Shown here: positions 17,890 to 26,547 of the stretch, piece after piece
How the letters are laid out: every line of letters starts with the position of its first letter
Position numbering within the stretch: position 1 is the stretch's first letter
From: Streptomyces aquilus
GTDB lineage: Bacteria > Actinomycetota > Actinomycetes > Streptomycetales > Streptomycetaceae
Direction of reading: 5' to 3'
NCBI RefSeq assembly: GCF_003955715.1
Contig: NZ_CP034463.1
Location: forward strand, 7,254,001 to 7,318,000
Length of the DNA stretch: 64,000 nucleotides
Translations under genes and position numbers: made by a program
The notes under the pieces: model-generated
Databases searched by the model: none
Told to the model about the DNA's origin: nothing
Seen by the model: the letters and a program-made list of their open reading frames with translations, nothing else

Positions 17890-19392
17890 ATGACGGACAA
17901 CGTCAACATCATCAAGCTGACCGCCGCCGAGACCGCCGAGAAGATCGCCTCCGGCGAGCTCACCGCGGTCCAGGTCACCGAGGCCCACCTCGCCCGGATC
18001 GAGGCCGTCGACGAGAAGGTGCACGCCTTCCTGCACGTCGACCGCGAGGGTGCCCTCGCCCAGGCGCGTGCCGTCGACGAGAAGCGGGCCAAGGGCGAGA
18101 AGCTCGGGCCGCTCGCCGGTGTGCCCCTCGCGCTGAAGGACATCTTCACCACCGAGGGCATCCCCACGACCGTCGGCTCCAAGATCCTCGAAGGCTGGAT
18201 CCCGCCGTACGACGCCACGCTCACCAAGCGTCTGAAGGCCGCCGACGTCGTCATCCTCGGCAAGACCAACATGGACGAGTTCGCCATGGGGTCGTCGACG
18301 GAGAACAGCGCGTACGGGCCGACCGGCAACCCGTGGGACCTCACCCGCATCCCCGGCGGCTCCGGCGGCGGTTCCTCCGCCGCGCTCGCCGCGCACATGG
18401 CGCCCCTCGCCATCGGCACCGACACCGGCGGTTCCATCCGCCAGCCGGCCGCCGTCACCGGCACGGTCGGTGTGAAGCCGACGTACGGCGCGGTCTCCCG
18501 CTACGGCATGGTGGCGTTCTCGTCCTCCCTCGACCAGGGCGGCCCGTGCGCCCGTACGGTCCTGGACGCGGCGCTCCTGCACGAGGTCATCGCCGGCCAC
18601 GACCCGCTGGACTCCACCTCCATCGACGCCCCGGTCCCGCCGGTCGTCGAGGCCGCCCGCAACGGCAGCGTCCAGGGCATGCGCGTCGGCGTCGTCAAGC
18701 AGTTCCGCGGCGAGGGCTACCAGGCCGGTGTCATCCAGCGCTTCGACGAGTCCGTCGCCCTCCTCAAGGAGCTGGGCGCCGAGATCGTCGAGCTGGACTG
18801 CCCGTCCTTCGACCTGGCCCTGTCGGCGTACTACCTGATCGCGCCGAGCGAGTGTTCCTCGAACCTCGCCCGCTTCGACGGCCTGCGCTACGGCCTGCGG
18901 ACCGGTGACGACGGCACCCACTCGGCCGAGGAGGTCACCTCCCTCACCCGTGAGGCGGGCTTCGGCCCCGAGGTGAAGCGCCGCATCATGCTCGGCACGT
19001 ACGCGCTGAGCAGCGGCTACTACGACGCCTACTACGGCTCCGCCCAGAAGGTGCGCACGCTCATCACGCGCGACTTCGAGAAGGCCTTCGAGCAGGTGGA
19101 CGTCATCGTCTCGCCGACGACGCCCACCACCGCCTTCCCGATCGGCGAGCGTGCCGACGACCCGATGGCGATGTACCTGGCCGACCTGTGCACCATCCCG
19201 ACGAACCTCGCGGGCAACGCGGCGATGTCGCTGCCGTGCGGTCTGGCGCCCGAGGACAACCTCCCGGTGGGCCTCCAGATCATCGCCCCGGCGCTGAAGG
19301 ACGACCGCCTTTACAAGGTCGGCGCCGCCGTCGAGGCCGCCTTCGTGGAAAAGTGGGGGCACCCGCTTCTCGAGGAGGCACCGTCGCTGTGA
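17890..19392 (+). CDS. gatA: Amidotransferase subunit GatA (glutaminase/amidase)
   Basis: A 500-residue amidase-signature enzyme that releases ammonia from glutamine or asparagine for the GatB reaction. The catalytic Ser-cisSer-Lys triad is readable: VPLALKDIF holds the Lys (about residue 82), [15 protein letters not shown] holds the cis-Ser, and [13 protein letters not shown] holds the nucleophilic Ser (about residue 181). Length and C-terminus ([20 protein letters not shown]) are normal. It follows gatC by five bases and overlaps the next small gene by four bases (GTGA). Confidence 0.97.
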   Translation: MTDNVNIIKLTAAETAEKIASGELTAVQVTEAHLARIEAVDEKVHAFLHVDREGALAQARAVDEKRAKGEKLGPLAGVPLALKDIFTTEGIPTTVGSKILEGWIPPYDATLTKRLKAADVVILGKTNMDEFAMGSSTENSAYGPTGNPWDLTRIPGGSGGGSSAALAAHMAPLAIGTDTGGSIRQPAAVTGTVGVKPTYGAVSRYGMVAFSSSLDQGGPCARTVLDAALLHEVIAGHDPLDSTSIDAPVPPVVEAARNGSVQGMRVGVVKQFRGEGYQAGVIQRFDESVALLKELGAEIVELDCPSFDLALSAYYLIAPSECSSNLARFDGLRYGLRTGDDGTHSAEEVTSLTREAGFGPEVKRRIMLGTYALSSGYYDAYYGSAQKVRTLITRDFEKAFEQVDVIVSPTTPTTAFPIGERADDPMAMYLADLCTIPTNLAGNAAMSLPCGLAPEDNLPVGLQIIAPALKDDRLYKVGAAVEAAFVEKWGHPLLEEAPSL

Positions 19393-19628
19393 GCAAGCTG
19401 ACCAAGGCCAAGGACTTCAAGAAGTCCAAGTCCGGTACGTACCTGTCGATGGCCACCACCGCGTTCGGCGCGTTCGGTGTCGCCAAGCAGATCAAGAAGG
19501 CCCGCACCGAGCAGGACACGCTCCGGCTGATCGACGCCACCGTCTCCGCGGTCGCGATCGTCACCGGCCTCGCCATCCTGTACCGCGAGCTGAAGCGGCT
19601 GGGCGACGACGACGTCCTGCTGGGCTGA
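19389..19628 (+). CDS. Small conserved protein between gatA and gatB, one membrane segment
   Basis: A 79-residue protein starting at a GTG that overlaps the gatA stop (GTGA), so it is translationally coupled. It has a basic N-terminus ([20 protein letters not shown]), a Gly/Ala stretch, a charged helix ([18 protein letters not shown]) and a hydrophobic segment ([20 protein letters not shown]), ending DDDVLLG. No domain is recognised. The inserted position inside gatCAB, with coupling to gatA and 15 bases before gatB, suggests co-expression with the amidotransferase but not necessarily a role in it. From memory other Streptomyces have a gene at the same place. Confidence 0.8.
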   Translation: MSKLTKAKDFKKSKSGTYLSMATTAFGAFGVAKQIKKARTEQDTLRLIDATVSAVAIVTGLAILYRELKRLGDDDVLLG

Positions 19629-19643
19629 GAGGGAAGTTTCACC

Positions 19644-21158
19644 GTGACCACCACGACCGACCTGGTGTCGTACGAGGACGCGCTGGCGTCGTACGACCCC
19701 GTCATGGGCCTTGAGGTCCATGTCGAACTCGGCACCAAGACCAAGATGTTCTGCGGCTGTTCGACCGAGCTCGGTCAGGACGCCAACACGCAGACCTGTC
19801 CCACCTGCCTCGGCCTGCCCGGCGCGCTCCCGGTCGTCAACGCGACCGGCGTGGAGTCGGCGATCAAGATCGGTCTCGCGCTGAACTGCGAGATCGCCGA
19901 GTGGTGCCGCTTCGCCCGGAAGAACTACTTCTATCCGGACATGCCGAAGAACTTCCAGACCTCCCAGTACGACGAGCCGATCGCCTTCAACGGCTACCTC
20001 GACGTGCAGCTGGAGGACGGCGAGACCTTCCGCGTGGAGATCGAGCGCGCCCACATGGAGGAGGACACCGGCAAGTCGACCCACGTGGGCGGCGCGACGG
20101 GCCGTATCCACGGCGCCTCGCACTCCCTGCTGGACTACAACCGCGCCGGCATCCCGCTCATCGAGATCGTCACCAAGCCGATCGAGGGCGCGGGCGAGCG
20201 CGCTCCCGAGGTCGCCAAGGCGTACGTCCGTGAGCTGCGCGAGGTCATCCGGGCGCTCGGCGTCTCCGAGGCCCGCATGGAGATGGGCCAGATGCGCTGC
20301 GACGTGAACCTGTCGCTGCGTCCGCACGGCACCGAGAAGTTCGGCACCCGTTCGGAGACCAAGAACGTCAACTCGCTGCGTTCCGTGGAGCGTGCGGCCC
20401 GGTTCGAGATCCAGCGGCACGCGGCCGTTCTCTCGTCCGGCGGCACGATCATCCAGGAGACCCGGCACTTCCACGAGGACACGGGGTCCACGACCTCGGG
20501 CCGCGTGAAGGAAGAGGCCGAGGACTACCGGTACTTCCCGGAGCCGGACCTCGTGCCGGTCGCCCCGTCCCGTGAGTGGGTCGAGGAGATCCGCGCCGGT
20601 CTGCCCGAGCTGCCGCTGGCCCGCCGCAACCGGCTGCTCGCCGAGTGGGGCATCTCCGCCACCGACATGCAGGCGATCCTCAACGCCGGTGCGCTGGACC
20701 CGATCGTCGCCACGATCGACGCCGGTGCCGACGCGGCCGCCGCCCGCAAGTGGTGGATGGGCGAACTGGCGCGCAGCGCCAACGAGTCGGGCACGTCGCT
20801 GGACGAGCTGGCCATCACGCCGGTGCAGGTCGCCCGCGTCTCCGAGCTGGTCTCGAAGGGCGACCTGAACGACAAGCTGGCCCGCCAGGTCATCGAGGGC
20901 GTCCTCGCGGGCGAAGGCACCCCGGACGAGGTCGTCGAGAAGCGCGGTCTGAAGGTCGTCTCCGACGAGGGTGCCCTCGGCACCGCCGTCGACGAGGCCA
21001 TCGCCGGCAACCCGGGCATCGCCGACAAGATCCGCTCCGGCAAGGTCGCCGCCGCCGGCGCCCTGGTCGGCGCGGTCATGAAGGCCACCCGCGGTCAGGC
21101 CGACGCGGCCCGCGTCAAGGAACTGATCCTGGAGAAGCTGGGCGTCAGCGAGGGCTGA
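19644..21158 (+). CDS. gatB: Amidotransferase subunit GatB
   Basis: A 504-residue protein, the tRNA-binding and kinase/transamidase subunit of Gat[23 protein letters not shown] is the N-terminal signature; CGC ... CPTCLGLPG supplies a four-Cys zinc site; [11 protein letters not shown] and [12 protein letters not shown] follow; the C-terminal YqeY-like helical tail (about residues 360-500) that contacts tRNA is complete. GTG at 19644. It is followed by a strong terminator, so it ends the gatC-gatA-small protein-gatB unit. Confidence 0.97.
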   Translation: MTTTTDLVSYEDALASYDPVMGLEVHVELGTKTKMFCGCSTELGQDANTQTCPTCLGLPGALPVVNATGVESAIKIGLALNCEIAEWCRFARKNYFYPDMPKNFQTSQYDEPIAFNGYLDVQLEDGETFRVEIERAHMEEDTGKSTHVGGATGRIHGASHSLLDYNRAGIPLIEIVTKPIEGAGERAPEVAKAYVRELREVIRALGVSEARMEMGQMRCDVNLSLRPHGTEKFGTRSETKNVNSLRSVERAARFEIQRHAAVLSSGGTIIQETRHFHEDTGSTTSGRVKEEAEDYRYFPEPDLVPVAPSREWVEEIRAGLPELPLARRNRLLAEWGISATDMQAILNAGALDPIVATIDAGADAAAARKWWMGELARSANESGTSLDELAITPVQVARVSELVSKGDLNDKLARQVIEGVLAGEGTPDEVVEKRGLKVVSDEGALGTAVDEAIAGNPGIADKIRSGKVAAAGALVGAVMKATRGQADAARVKELILEKLGVSEG

Positions 21159-21174
21159 CCCCCGCACGGCGCGA

Positions 21175-21205
21175 AAGGCCCCGGAGGCACTGCCTCCGGG
21201 GCCTT
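21175..21205 (+). terminator. Strong intrinsic-type hairpin after gatB
   Basis: AAGGCCCCGGAGGCA pairs perfectly with TGCCTCCGGGGCCTT, 15-bp arms around position 21190, followed by TCTGCTTGCT. It lies 17 bp after the gatB stop and would work in both directions, also ending the convergent methyltransferase transcript. Confidence 0.85.
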
Positions 21206-21241
21206 CTGCTTGCTGCTTACAGCGCCCTACGAGTCGTATCG

Positions 21242-22051
21242 CTACTTACGGCGTCCCACGAGACGTACGAACCCGAACGTCCGACCCTCGTCGGCGCGCA
21301 CCATGTCGCGCACCCAGCGGGCCATCGTGCGGTGGAACTCCTGAGGGCTCTCCTCGGCGACCACGTCGACCCACAACAGCCAGTCCTTCCAGCCGTCGTC
21401 GAGCCAGTCGGCCGTCTCGACCTCGACGGCTCCGCTGCGGGTCCAGTGGCGGCGCCACCAGTCGGCGGTGTGGAAGCACCAGAAGTCCGGCTCCCACCAC
21501 TGCGCGAGGTGCTCCGGCGGCTCCACGCCGTCGATCTCCTCGCGCAGTGCCGGTACGACGATCCCGATCCGCCCGCCCGGCTTCAACAACCGGGTCAGGG
21601 TGGGCAGATACAGGTCGTTCGTGCCGAAGTACTGGTACGCGTCGATGCTCACGATCGCGTCGAAGCTGCCCTCGGCGAACGGCAGGTCGTGCGCCTCGGT
21701 GTGCACGGGCAGCACCCGGTCGGCGAAGCCGGCCTCGGCGATCCGTGCCGCGTTCTCGTCCGGCTTGACCCACAGGTCGGCCGCGGTGACCTGGGCGTGG
21801 TACTCCCTGGCCAGGAACACCGACGTCATCGCCCGGCCGCAGCCGAGGTCGAGGACGCGGGCGCAGGGGCGCAGGGTGTCCAGGCCGAGCGCGGGCGCGA
21901 GCCACTCCAGCAGCCACAGCGCGTTCGGGCCCATCTGGTTCTCGATGACCCAGCGGACGTCGTAGCCGTTGCTGCGCGGGTAGCGCGGGTGGGTCAGCAG
22001 TCGCGTGAGGTCCTCATCCGAGGGCCTCGTCGTCGGGGTGATGTCTGGCAT
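21242..22051 (-). CDS. SAM-dependent methyltransferase (class I)
   Basis: A 269-residue methyltransferase. VLDLGCGRAMTSVFLARE (about residues 70-87) is motif I for SAM binding, AADLWVKPDENAARI carries the acidic residue after strand 2, and DAIVSIDAYQYFG and LLKPGGRIGIVVPAL are motifs II and III. The Trp-rich C-terminal part (WWEPDFWCFHTADWWRRHW) should form the substrate cap; substrate unknown. It starts at the ATG at 22051 (MPDITPTTRPSDED). It converges on gatB and is divergent from a small membrane-protein gene. Confidence 0.85.
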   Translation of the reverse strand: MPDITPTTRPSDEDLTRLLTHPRYPRSNGYDVRWVIENQMGPNALWLLEWLAPALGLDTLRPCARVLDLGCGRAMTSVFLAREYHAQVTAADLWVKPDENAARIAEAGFADRVLPVHTEAHDLPFAEGSFDAIVSIDAYQYFGTNDLYLPTLTRLLKPGGRIGIVVPALREEIDGVEPPEHLAQWWEPDFWCFHTADWWRRHWTRSGAVEVETADWLDDGWKDWLLWVDVVAEESPQEFHRTMARWVRDMVRADEGRTFGFVRLVGRRK

Positions 22052-22188
22052 CGGTGAACGGGCTCCTTGAGTCCGAAAAGGCGGAAAGGGATACGGAGGA
22101 GCTCGGTCGGACACTCATACATGCACCTGCTTCGGCCAGGGGCGGACAGCCCGGGGATTCCCAGCCGGACACGCTACGCTCGCCCGTC

Positions 22189-22497
22189 ATGAACGCGCAC
22201 CCGGATTCCGACTCCGACATACAGGAGGAGTACGACGACCAGATCCTTGACGCCCGGCGGGCCCGCTGGACGGCGTCCGGGACCGGGGCGCTGCTGGCCC
22301 TCGCGGGCCTCGCGGCGTCGGCCCTGCGGCTGAGCGGTGCCGCGCCCGCGCTGGTGCCGGCCGCCTACGCGTTCGGTGCCGTGGTGTGTGCGCTCGCGGC
22401 GGTCCTCGGCTCCCGGGGACGCACCCGGCGGGCGCTGTGGCTGCTGGTCGCCGGCGTGATGGTGATGGCCTGGGGCGACCAGTTCGACCGAGGGTGA
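22189..22497 (+). CDS. Small two/three-helix membrane protein
   Basis: A 102-residue protein with an acidic N-terminus (NAHPDSDSDIQEEYDDQILD), a hydrophobic segment (SGTGALLALAGLAASALRL), a second (PAAYAFGAVVCALAAVLGS), a basic linker GRTRRALW and a third short span. The acidic, Tyr-containing tail would face the cytoplasm. No recognised domain. The ATG at 22189 gives normal codon bias from the first residue. It is followed by about 185 bp of unusually AT-rich spacer. Confidence 0.7.
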   Translation: MNAHPDSDSDIQEEYDDQILDARRARWTASGTGALLALAGLAASALRLSGAAPALVPAAYAFGAVVCALAAVLGSRGRTRRALWLLVAGVMVMAWGDQFDRG

Positions 22498-22683
22498 CAG
22501 AGCGGCCGTTACTGTCCTGTGATCTGCCTCCCACTCCTGTGAATAAACCCACGAATGGCATAAACGATCATTTCTGCCTGCAAGAGTGGTCCTCGCATTG
22601 CTCATGCGTTCTTTGCGGGCTGTTCACCATCTGAGCGACTGTTCCCGGTCAAAGATCCACAATTCACCCCTGGGAGCAGCAAC
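22498..22683 (+). other. AT-rich spacer upstream of the MMPL transporter
   Basis: Locally low GC for this genome, with GTGAATAAACCCACGAATG and CATAAACGATCATTT near 22540-22575. It holds no convincing gene. It probably carries the promoter of the MMPL gene (GTG at 22684, ribosome site GGGAGCA). Confidence 0.45.
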
Positions 22684-24987
22684 GTGGCAGCCCTCGCGCG
22701 CTGGTGTGTCCGACGCCGTCTCGTCGTCGTTCTGCTGTGGCTCCTCGCCCTCGGCGGGGTCAGTACGGCCGCCGCGCTCACCGGCTCCGCGTACTCGAAC
22801 GACTACGAGGTCCCCGGCACCGAGTCGGGCCGCGCCACCCAGCTGCTCCAGGAGGGGTTCCCGCGGCTCGGCGGGGACAGCGACACCGTCGTCTGGCACA
22901 CCACGTCCGGCACCGGCGGCGTGCGCGCCGCCGCCGTCGAGCAGACCATGACCCAGACCCTCGACAAGATCGCCGACCTGCCCGGAGTGGCGTCCGTCGT
23001 CGGCCCGTACGACACCCAGAGAAGCGCGCAGATCAGCTCCGACGGCCGTACGGCGTACGCGACCGTCACCTTCGACCAGCGGACCGAGAACCTCGACAAG
23101 GGCCAGGTGGAGGCCGTCGTGAAGGCGGCCGAGGGTGCCCGGTCCGACGGCGTCCAGGTGGAGCTGGGCGGCAGCGCCATCGCGCTCACCGAGTCCTCGG
23201 GCGGGCATGTCGCCGAGGTCGTCGGCGTGGTCGTCGCCGCGCTCGTGCTGTTCCTCGCGTTCGGGTCGCTCGCCGCCTCGCTGCTTCCCATCGCGACCGC
23301 CCTGGTCAGCGTCGGCACCGCCTACGCCGGGATCGTGCTGCTCGGGCACGCCATGACCGTCGCCGACTTCGCGCCCATGCTCGGCATGCTGATCGGGCTC
23401 GGCGTCGGCATCGACTACGCCCTGTTCATCGTCACCCGGCACCGGCGCGGGCTGAAACGCGGGCTGGACGTCACCGAGTCCATCCAGAACGCCGTCGCCA
23501 CCACCGGACGGGCCGTCGTCTTCGCGGGTGCCACCGTTTGCATCGCCCTGCTCGGGATGCTGATCCTCCGGCTGAGCTTCCTCAACGGCGTCGCGATCGC
23601 CGCCTCGCTGACCGTCGTCCTGACCGTCGCCGCCTCCGTCACCCTGCTGCCCGCCCTGCTGTCCCTCATCGGCATGCGCGCCCTGAGCCGGCGCGAACGG
23701 CGGCACCTGACCGAACACGGGCCCCAGCCCGAGCTGCCCACCGGGCTCGCCGCCCGCTGGTCGGCGTTCGTCGAACGGCACCCCAAGCTGCTCGGCGCGC
23801 TCGCCCTCGTCGTCATCACCGTCCTGGCCCTGCCCACCCTGGGACTCCGGCTCGGCACCTCCGACCAGGGCAACAACCCCGCCTCGTCGACCACCCGCCA
23901 GGCCTACGACCTCCTCGCCGACGGCTTCGGCGCCGGCGTCAACGGTCCGCTGACCCTGGTCACACACGTCGACAGCGCCGAGGACAAGCTGCTCCTCGAC
24001 AACCTCGACGCCACCATCCGCACCACCGAGGGCGTCGCCTCCGTGACCCCGGTCACCTACAACGCGGGCGGCGACACCGGCTACTTCACGCTCGTCCCGA
24101 CCTCGTCCCCGCAGTCCCGGCAGACCAGCGACCTCGTGGACCGGCTGCGCACCGAGGTGCTGCCCCGCGCCGAGACCGGCTCGTCCCTCGACATCCAGGT
24201 CGGCGGGGTGACGGCGTCGTACGACGACTTCGCCGAGGTGATCGTCGGCAAGCTGCCGCTGTTCGTCGGCGTCGTCATCGGGCTCGGCTGTCTGCTGCTC
24301 CTGCTCGCCTTCCGGTCCGTGGGGATTCCGCTGAAGGCCGCCGCGATGAACGTCGCCGCCGTGGCCGCCGCGTTCGGCGTGGTCGTCGCGATCTTCCAGT
24401 GGGGCTGGGGGAGCGAACTCCTCGGCCTGGGCCGGGCCGGGCCGATCGAGCCCTTCCTCCCCGTGATCATGGTGTCCGTGCTGTTCGGGCTCTCCATGGA
24501 CTACCAGGTGTTCCTGGTCAGCCGGATGTACGAGGAGTGGCTGGAGACCGGTGACAACCGGCGGGCCGTCCGCGTCGGGCTGGCCGAGACCAGCCGTGTC
24601 ATCAACTCCGCCGCGGTCATCATGATCTCGGTCTTCCTCGCCTTCGTCCTCAGCGGCGACCGCGTGATCGCCATGTTCGGCATCGCGCTGGCCGCCGCGG
24701 TCGCCCTGGACGCCTTCGTCCTCCGCACGCTCCTCGTCCCCGCCCTGATGCATCTGCTCGGCGGCGCCAACTGGTGGCTGCCGCGCTGGCTGGACCGCAG
24801 GATGCCCCGCATCAGCATCGAACCGCCCGAGTGCCGCGCTGCTCATGCTGCATTTTTCCGGGGGACAACCCCCGGACCCCCGGCAGAGAAGCAGGTCGGT
24901 GGGGACGCCGTGAGTGCAAGGATGGACGAGGTCATGGAGGAGCTGGAGAAGGAGTCGGACCGGGATGTACGCGATATCGCTGGGTGA
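22684..24987 (+). CDS. MMPL/RND family membrane transporter
   Basis: A 767-residue exporter of the MMPL type (mycobacterial membrane protein large; lipid, siderophore or drug export in relatives). It has 11-12 spans in two halves: an N-terminal span (WCVRRRLVVVLLWLLALGG), a large outer loop (about residues 40-170), a five- or six-span bundle with MLIGLGVGIDYALFIVTRHRR, a second outer loop (about 400-530), and a second bundle with LFGLSMDYQVFLVSRMYEEW. The two Gly-Asp-Tyr motifs that carry protons in this family are intact. The last 48 residues run through a palindromic repeat and look added. It overlaps the GNAT gene by 23 bases. Confidence 0.88.
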   Translation: MAALARWCVRRRLVVVLLWLLALGGVSTAAALTGSAYSNDYEVPGTESGRATQLLQEGFPRLGGDSDTVVWHTTSGTGGVRAAAVEQTMTQTLDKIADLPGVASVVGPYDTQRSAQISSDGRTAYATVTFDQRTENLDKGQVEAVVKAAEGARSDGVQVELGGSAIALTESSGGHVAEVVGVVVAALVLFLAFGSLAASLLPIATALVSVGTAYAGIVLLGHAMTVADFAPMLGMLIGLGVGIDYALFIVTRHRRGLKRGLDVTESIQNAVATTGRAVVFAGATVCIALLGMLILRLSFLNGVAIAASLTVVLTVAASVTLLPALLSLIGMRALSRRERRHLTEHGPQPELPTGLAARWSAFVERHPKLLGALALVVITVLALPTLGLRLGTSDQGNNPASSTTRQAYDLLADGFGAGVNGPLTLVTHVDSAEDKLLLDNLDATIRTTEGVASVTPVTYNAGGDTGYFTLVPTSSPQSRQTSDLVDRLRTEVLPRAETGSSLDIQVGGVTASYDDFAEVIVGKLPLFVGVVIGLGCLLLLLAFRSVGIPLKAAAMNVAAVAAAFGVVVAIFQWGWGSELLGLGRAGPIEPFLPVIMVSVLFGLSMDYQVFLVSRMYEEWLETGDNRRAVRVGLAETSRVINSAAVIMISVFLAFVLSGDRVIAMFGIALAAAVALDAFVLRTLLVPALMHLLGGANWWLPRWLDRRMPRISIEPPECRAAHAAFFRGTTPGPPAEKQVGGDAVSARMDEVMEELEKESDRDVRDIAG
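24851..24880. repeat. REP-like palindrome inside the MMPL 3' end
   Basis: CATTTTT then CCGGGGG-acaa-CCCCCGG (24858-24875), a perfect 7-bp stem with a four-base loop, followed by ACCCCCGG. From memory this sequence type is common between Streptomyces genes. Here it is inside the coding frame and read as FFRGTTPGPP. Confidence 0.55.
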
Positions 24988-25537
24988 CGGGGCCGAACTG
25001 CGGCCGCTGGAGCCCTGGCACGCCGAGGAGTTCCTGGCGAACCTGGAGCGCGGCAGGGAGTTCATCGGGCAGTTCATCGCCTTCGGCTCCCAGGCCGTCG
25101 ACGTCGACTCCGCCCGGGCGACCCTCCAGCGCTACGCGCAGATGCGCGCCGACGACACCGGCGGCTACCACGGCATCTGGCTGGACGGAAAGCTCGTCGG
25201 CGGCGTCCTCACGCTCAACTTCGACGCCGCTCAGGGCAACGCCGAGGTCGGCTGCTGGCTGGAGCCCGCCGCCACCGGACGCGGGCTGATCACCCGGGCG
25301 ATGCGGCTGCTCATCGACCACGTGATCGAGGAACGCGGCATCCACCGCGTCGAATGGGTCGCCGCCGCCGGCAACACCGCCAGCCTGAACGTGGCCCGGC
25401 GGCTGGGGCTGACCCGGGACGGGGTCCAGCGCGAGAGCCACCTCCACCACGGGGTGCGGCACGATCTGGAGATCTGGTCGGTGCTCGCGCCCGAGTGGCG
25501 CGAGGCACGCGCGCGTGCGGCTCACAACGATCATTAA
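24965..25537 (+). CDS. GNAT N-acetyltransferase (RimJ/RimL-like)
   Basis: A 190-residue acetyltransferase. LRPLEPWHAEEFLANL is the usual N-terminal strand-helix; VGCWLEPAATGRGLITRAM near residue 97 is the acetyl-CoA pyrophosphate-binding Q/RxxGxG/A-type loop; VEWVAAAGNTASLNVARRLGLTRDG carries the NxxS/Y motif of the RimJ/RimL group, which acetylates ribosomal protein N-termini or small amines. Target unknown. The ATG at 24965 overlaps the end of the MMPL frame by 23 bases, so it is probably translated from the same message. Confidence 0.87.
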   Translation: MYAISLGDGAELRPLEPWHAEEFLANLERGREFIGQFIAFGSQAVDVDSARATLQRYAQMRADDTGGYHGIWLDGKLVGGVLTLNFDAAQGNAEVGCWLEPAATGRGLITRAMRLLIDHVIEERGIHRVEWVAAAGNTASLNVARRLGLTRDGVQRESHLHHGVRHDLEIWSVLAPEWREARARAAHNDH

Positions 25538-25572
25538 GAAACCTCTCATACTGCGTCCGTACGGTGCGAGGC

Positions 25573-26154
25573 ATGGGAACCAAGACTGTTGACGAGACCG
25601 GGGTCGAAACCGGCCCCGAGGCGAAGAACGACGACGAGAAGGTGGACGCCGGCAAGGTCGACGCGACGACCGACGCCGAGGCCGGTGCCGAGGTCGGGAC
25701 CGACGACACCGACGACGTCGACGAGCCCGAGGGTCTCGCCGACACCGAGCCGGAGGGCCCGACCGGAGTCGGCCAGGGTGCCGCCGCCGTCGTCTCGGCA
25801 GCGCTCGGCCTGGTCTCGCTCACCGGCGGCTGGATCGCCACCGTCGCCTCCGCCCGCGAGACCCTCGTCGGCCAGCTGGAGACCTCGTCCACCGCGAGCG
25901 TCGCCAAGCAGGTCAAGGAGGTCTACGGCGACGCCTGGCACGCCACCGCGCTGTGGGGCGGCCTCTTCGCGCTCGCCGCGCTGATCGTCGGCGTCGTGGT
26001 GCTGGCCCGGCCCGCCTTCGGGGTGCCCGGCAAGCCGCAGGCCGCCTGGATCAAGTCGGTCGCCTGGGCGGGCGTCGCGCTCGGCGTCATCGGCCTGCTG
26101 CTGGCCGTCCTCAAGTACACCGACATCCTGCTGGGGCTGCCTTCCACCAGCTGA
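25573..26154 (+). CDS. Hypothetical membrane protein with acidic N-terminal domain
   Basis: A 193-residue protein. The first 75 residues are highly acidic and low complexity (DETGVETGPEAKNDDEK, EVGTDDTDDVDEPEG). Three hydrophobic segments follow: VVSAALGLVSLTGGWIATVAS, LWGGLFALAALIVGVVVLA and SVAWAGVALGVIGLLLAVL, the first two separated by a polar loop with KQVKEVYGDAW. Topology suggests a cytoplasmic acidic tail, but function is unknown. ATG 25573. A homologous layout occurs in other Streptomyces from memory. Confidence 0.72.
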   Translation: MGTKTVDETGVETGPEAKNDDEKVDAGKVDATTDAEAGAEVGTDDTDDVDEPEGLADTEPEGPTGVGQGAAAVVSAALGLVSLTGGWIATVASARETLVGQLETSSTASVAKQVKEVYGDAWHATALWGGLFALAALIVGVVVLARPAFGVPGKPQAAWIKSVAWAGVALGVIGLLLAVLKYTDILLGLPSTS

Positions 26155-26361
26155 GCCGGCGCGGAGTCGACGCAGGTCCCGAGGGGTCTTAGTACTGCCG
26201 TAAGCACCTTAGGCAGTGTCTGAGGCCCCTCACGCACGTCTAAGGTCCCGGCGGCCGCCGAAGATGCGGAACTCTCCCGATGTGGCGCACCCGCCTTGGA
26301 GACGAAGGTAGAGGCATCGCAGAAAGCGAAGCACGAAACCGAATCTCACAAGGGACACACC
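26155..26361 (+). other. Spacer upstream of the small basic protein / LAL operon
   Basis: The 207 bp hold no gene with convincing bias. The region has short dyads such as GTCTTAGTACTGCCGTAAG and CCTTAGGCAGTGTCTGAGG (26188-26225), which look like the promoter zone for the small ORF and the LAL regulator. Confidence 0.4.
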
Positions 26362-26547
26362 ATGTACGAGTACGAGCTCTCCCAGCTCCGTTCCGACGAC
26401 CTGATCCGCCAGGCCCAGCACGACCGTCTCGTCCGCGAGGCCGTCCAGGGCCGCCGCGCCGCCCGCCGCGAGGAAGCCCGCCGCGAAGCGGAGAGCGAGG
26501 CGCATACCGGGCGCTCCCGCCGGCACCGGTTCCTGCGCACCGCGTGA
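26362..26547 (+). CDS. Small charged protein, coupled to the LAL regulator
   Basis: A 61-residue, very hydrophilic, Arg/Glu-rich helical protein: MYEYELSQLRSDDLIRQ, then REAVQGRRAARREEARREAE and a basic end RSRRHRFLRTA. Small proteins starting MYEYELxxxRxxELIR recur in Streptomyces, though no function is known. The ATG at 26362 follows AAGGGA. Its stop overlaps the GTG start of the large regulator by four bases (GTGA), so the two are probably co-translated. A coiled-coil helix is likely over its middle. Confidence 0.75.
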   Translation: MYEYELSQLRSDDLIRQAQHDRLVREAVQGRRAARREEARREAESEAHTGRSRRHRFLRTA

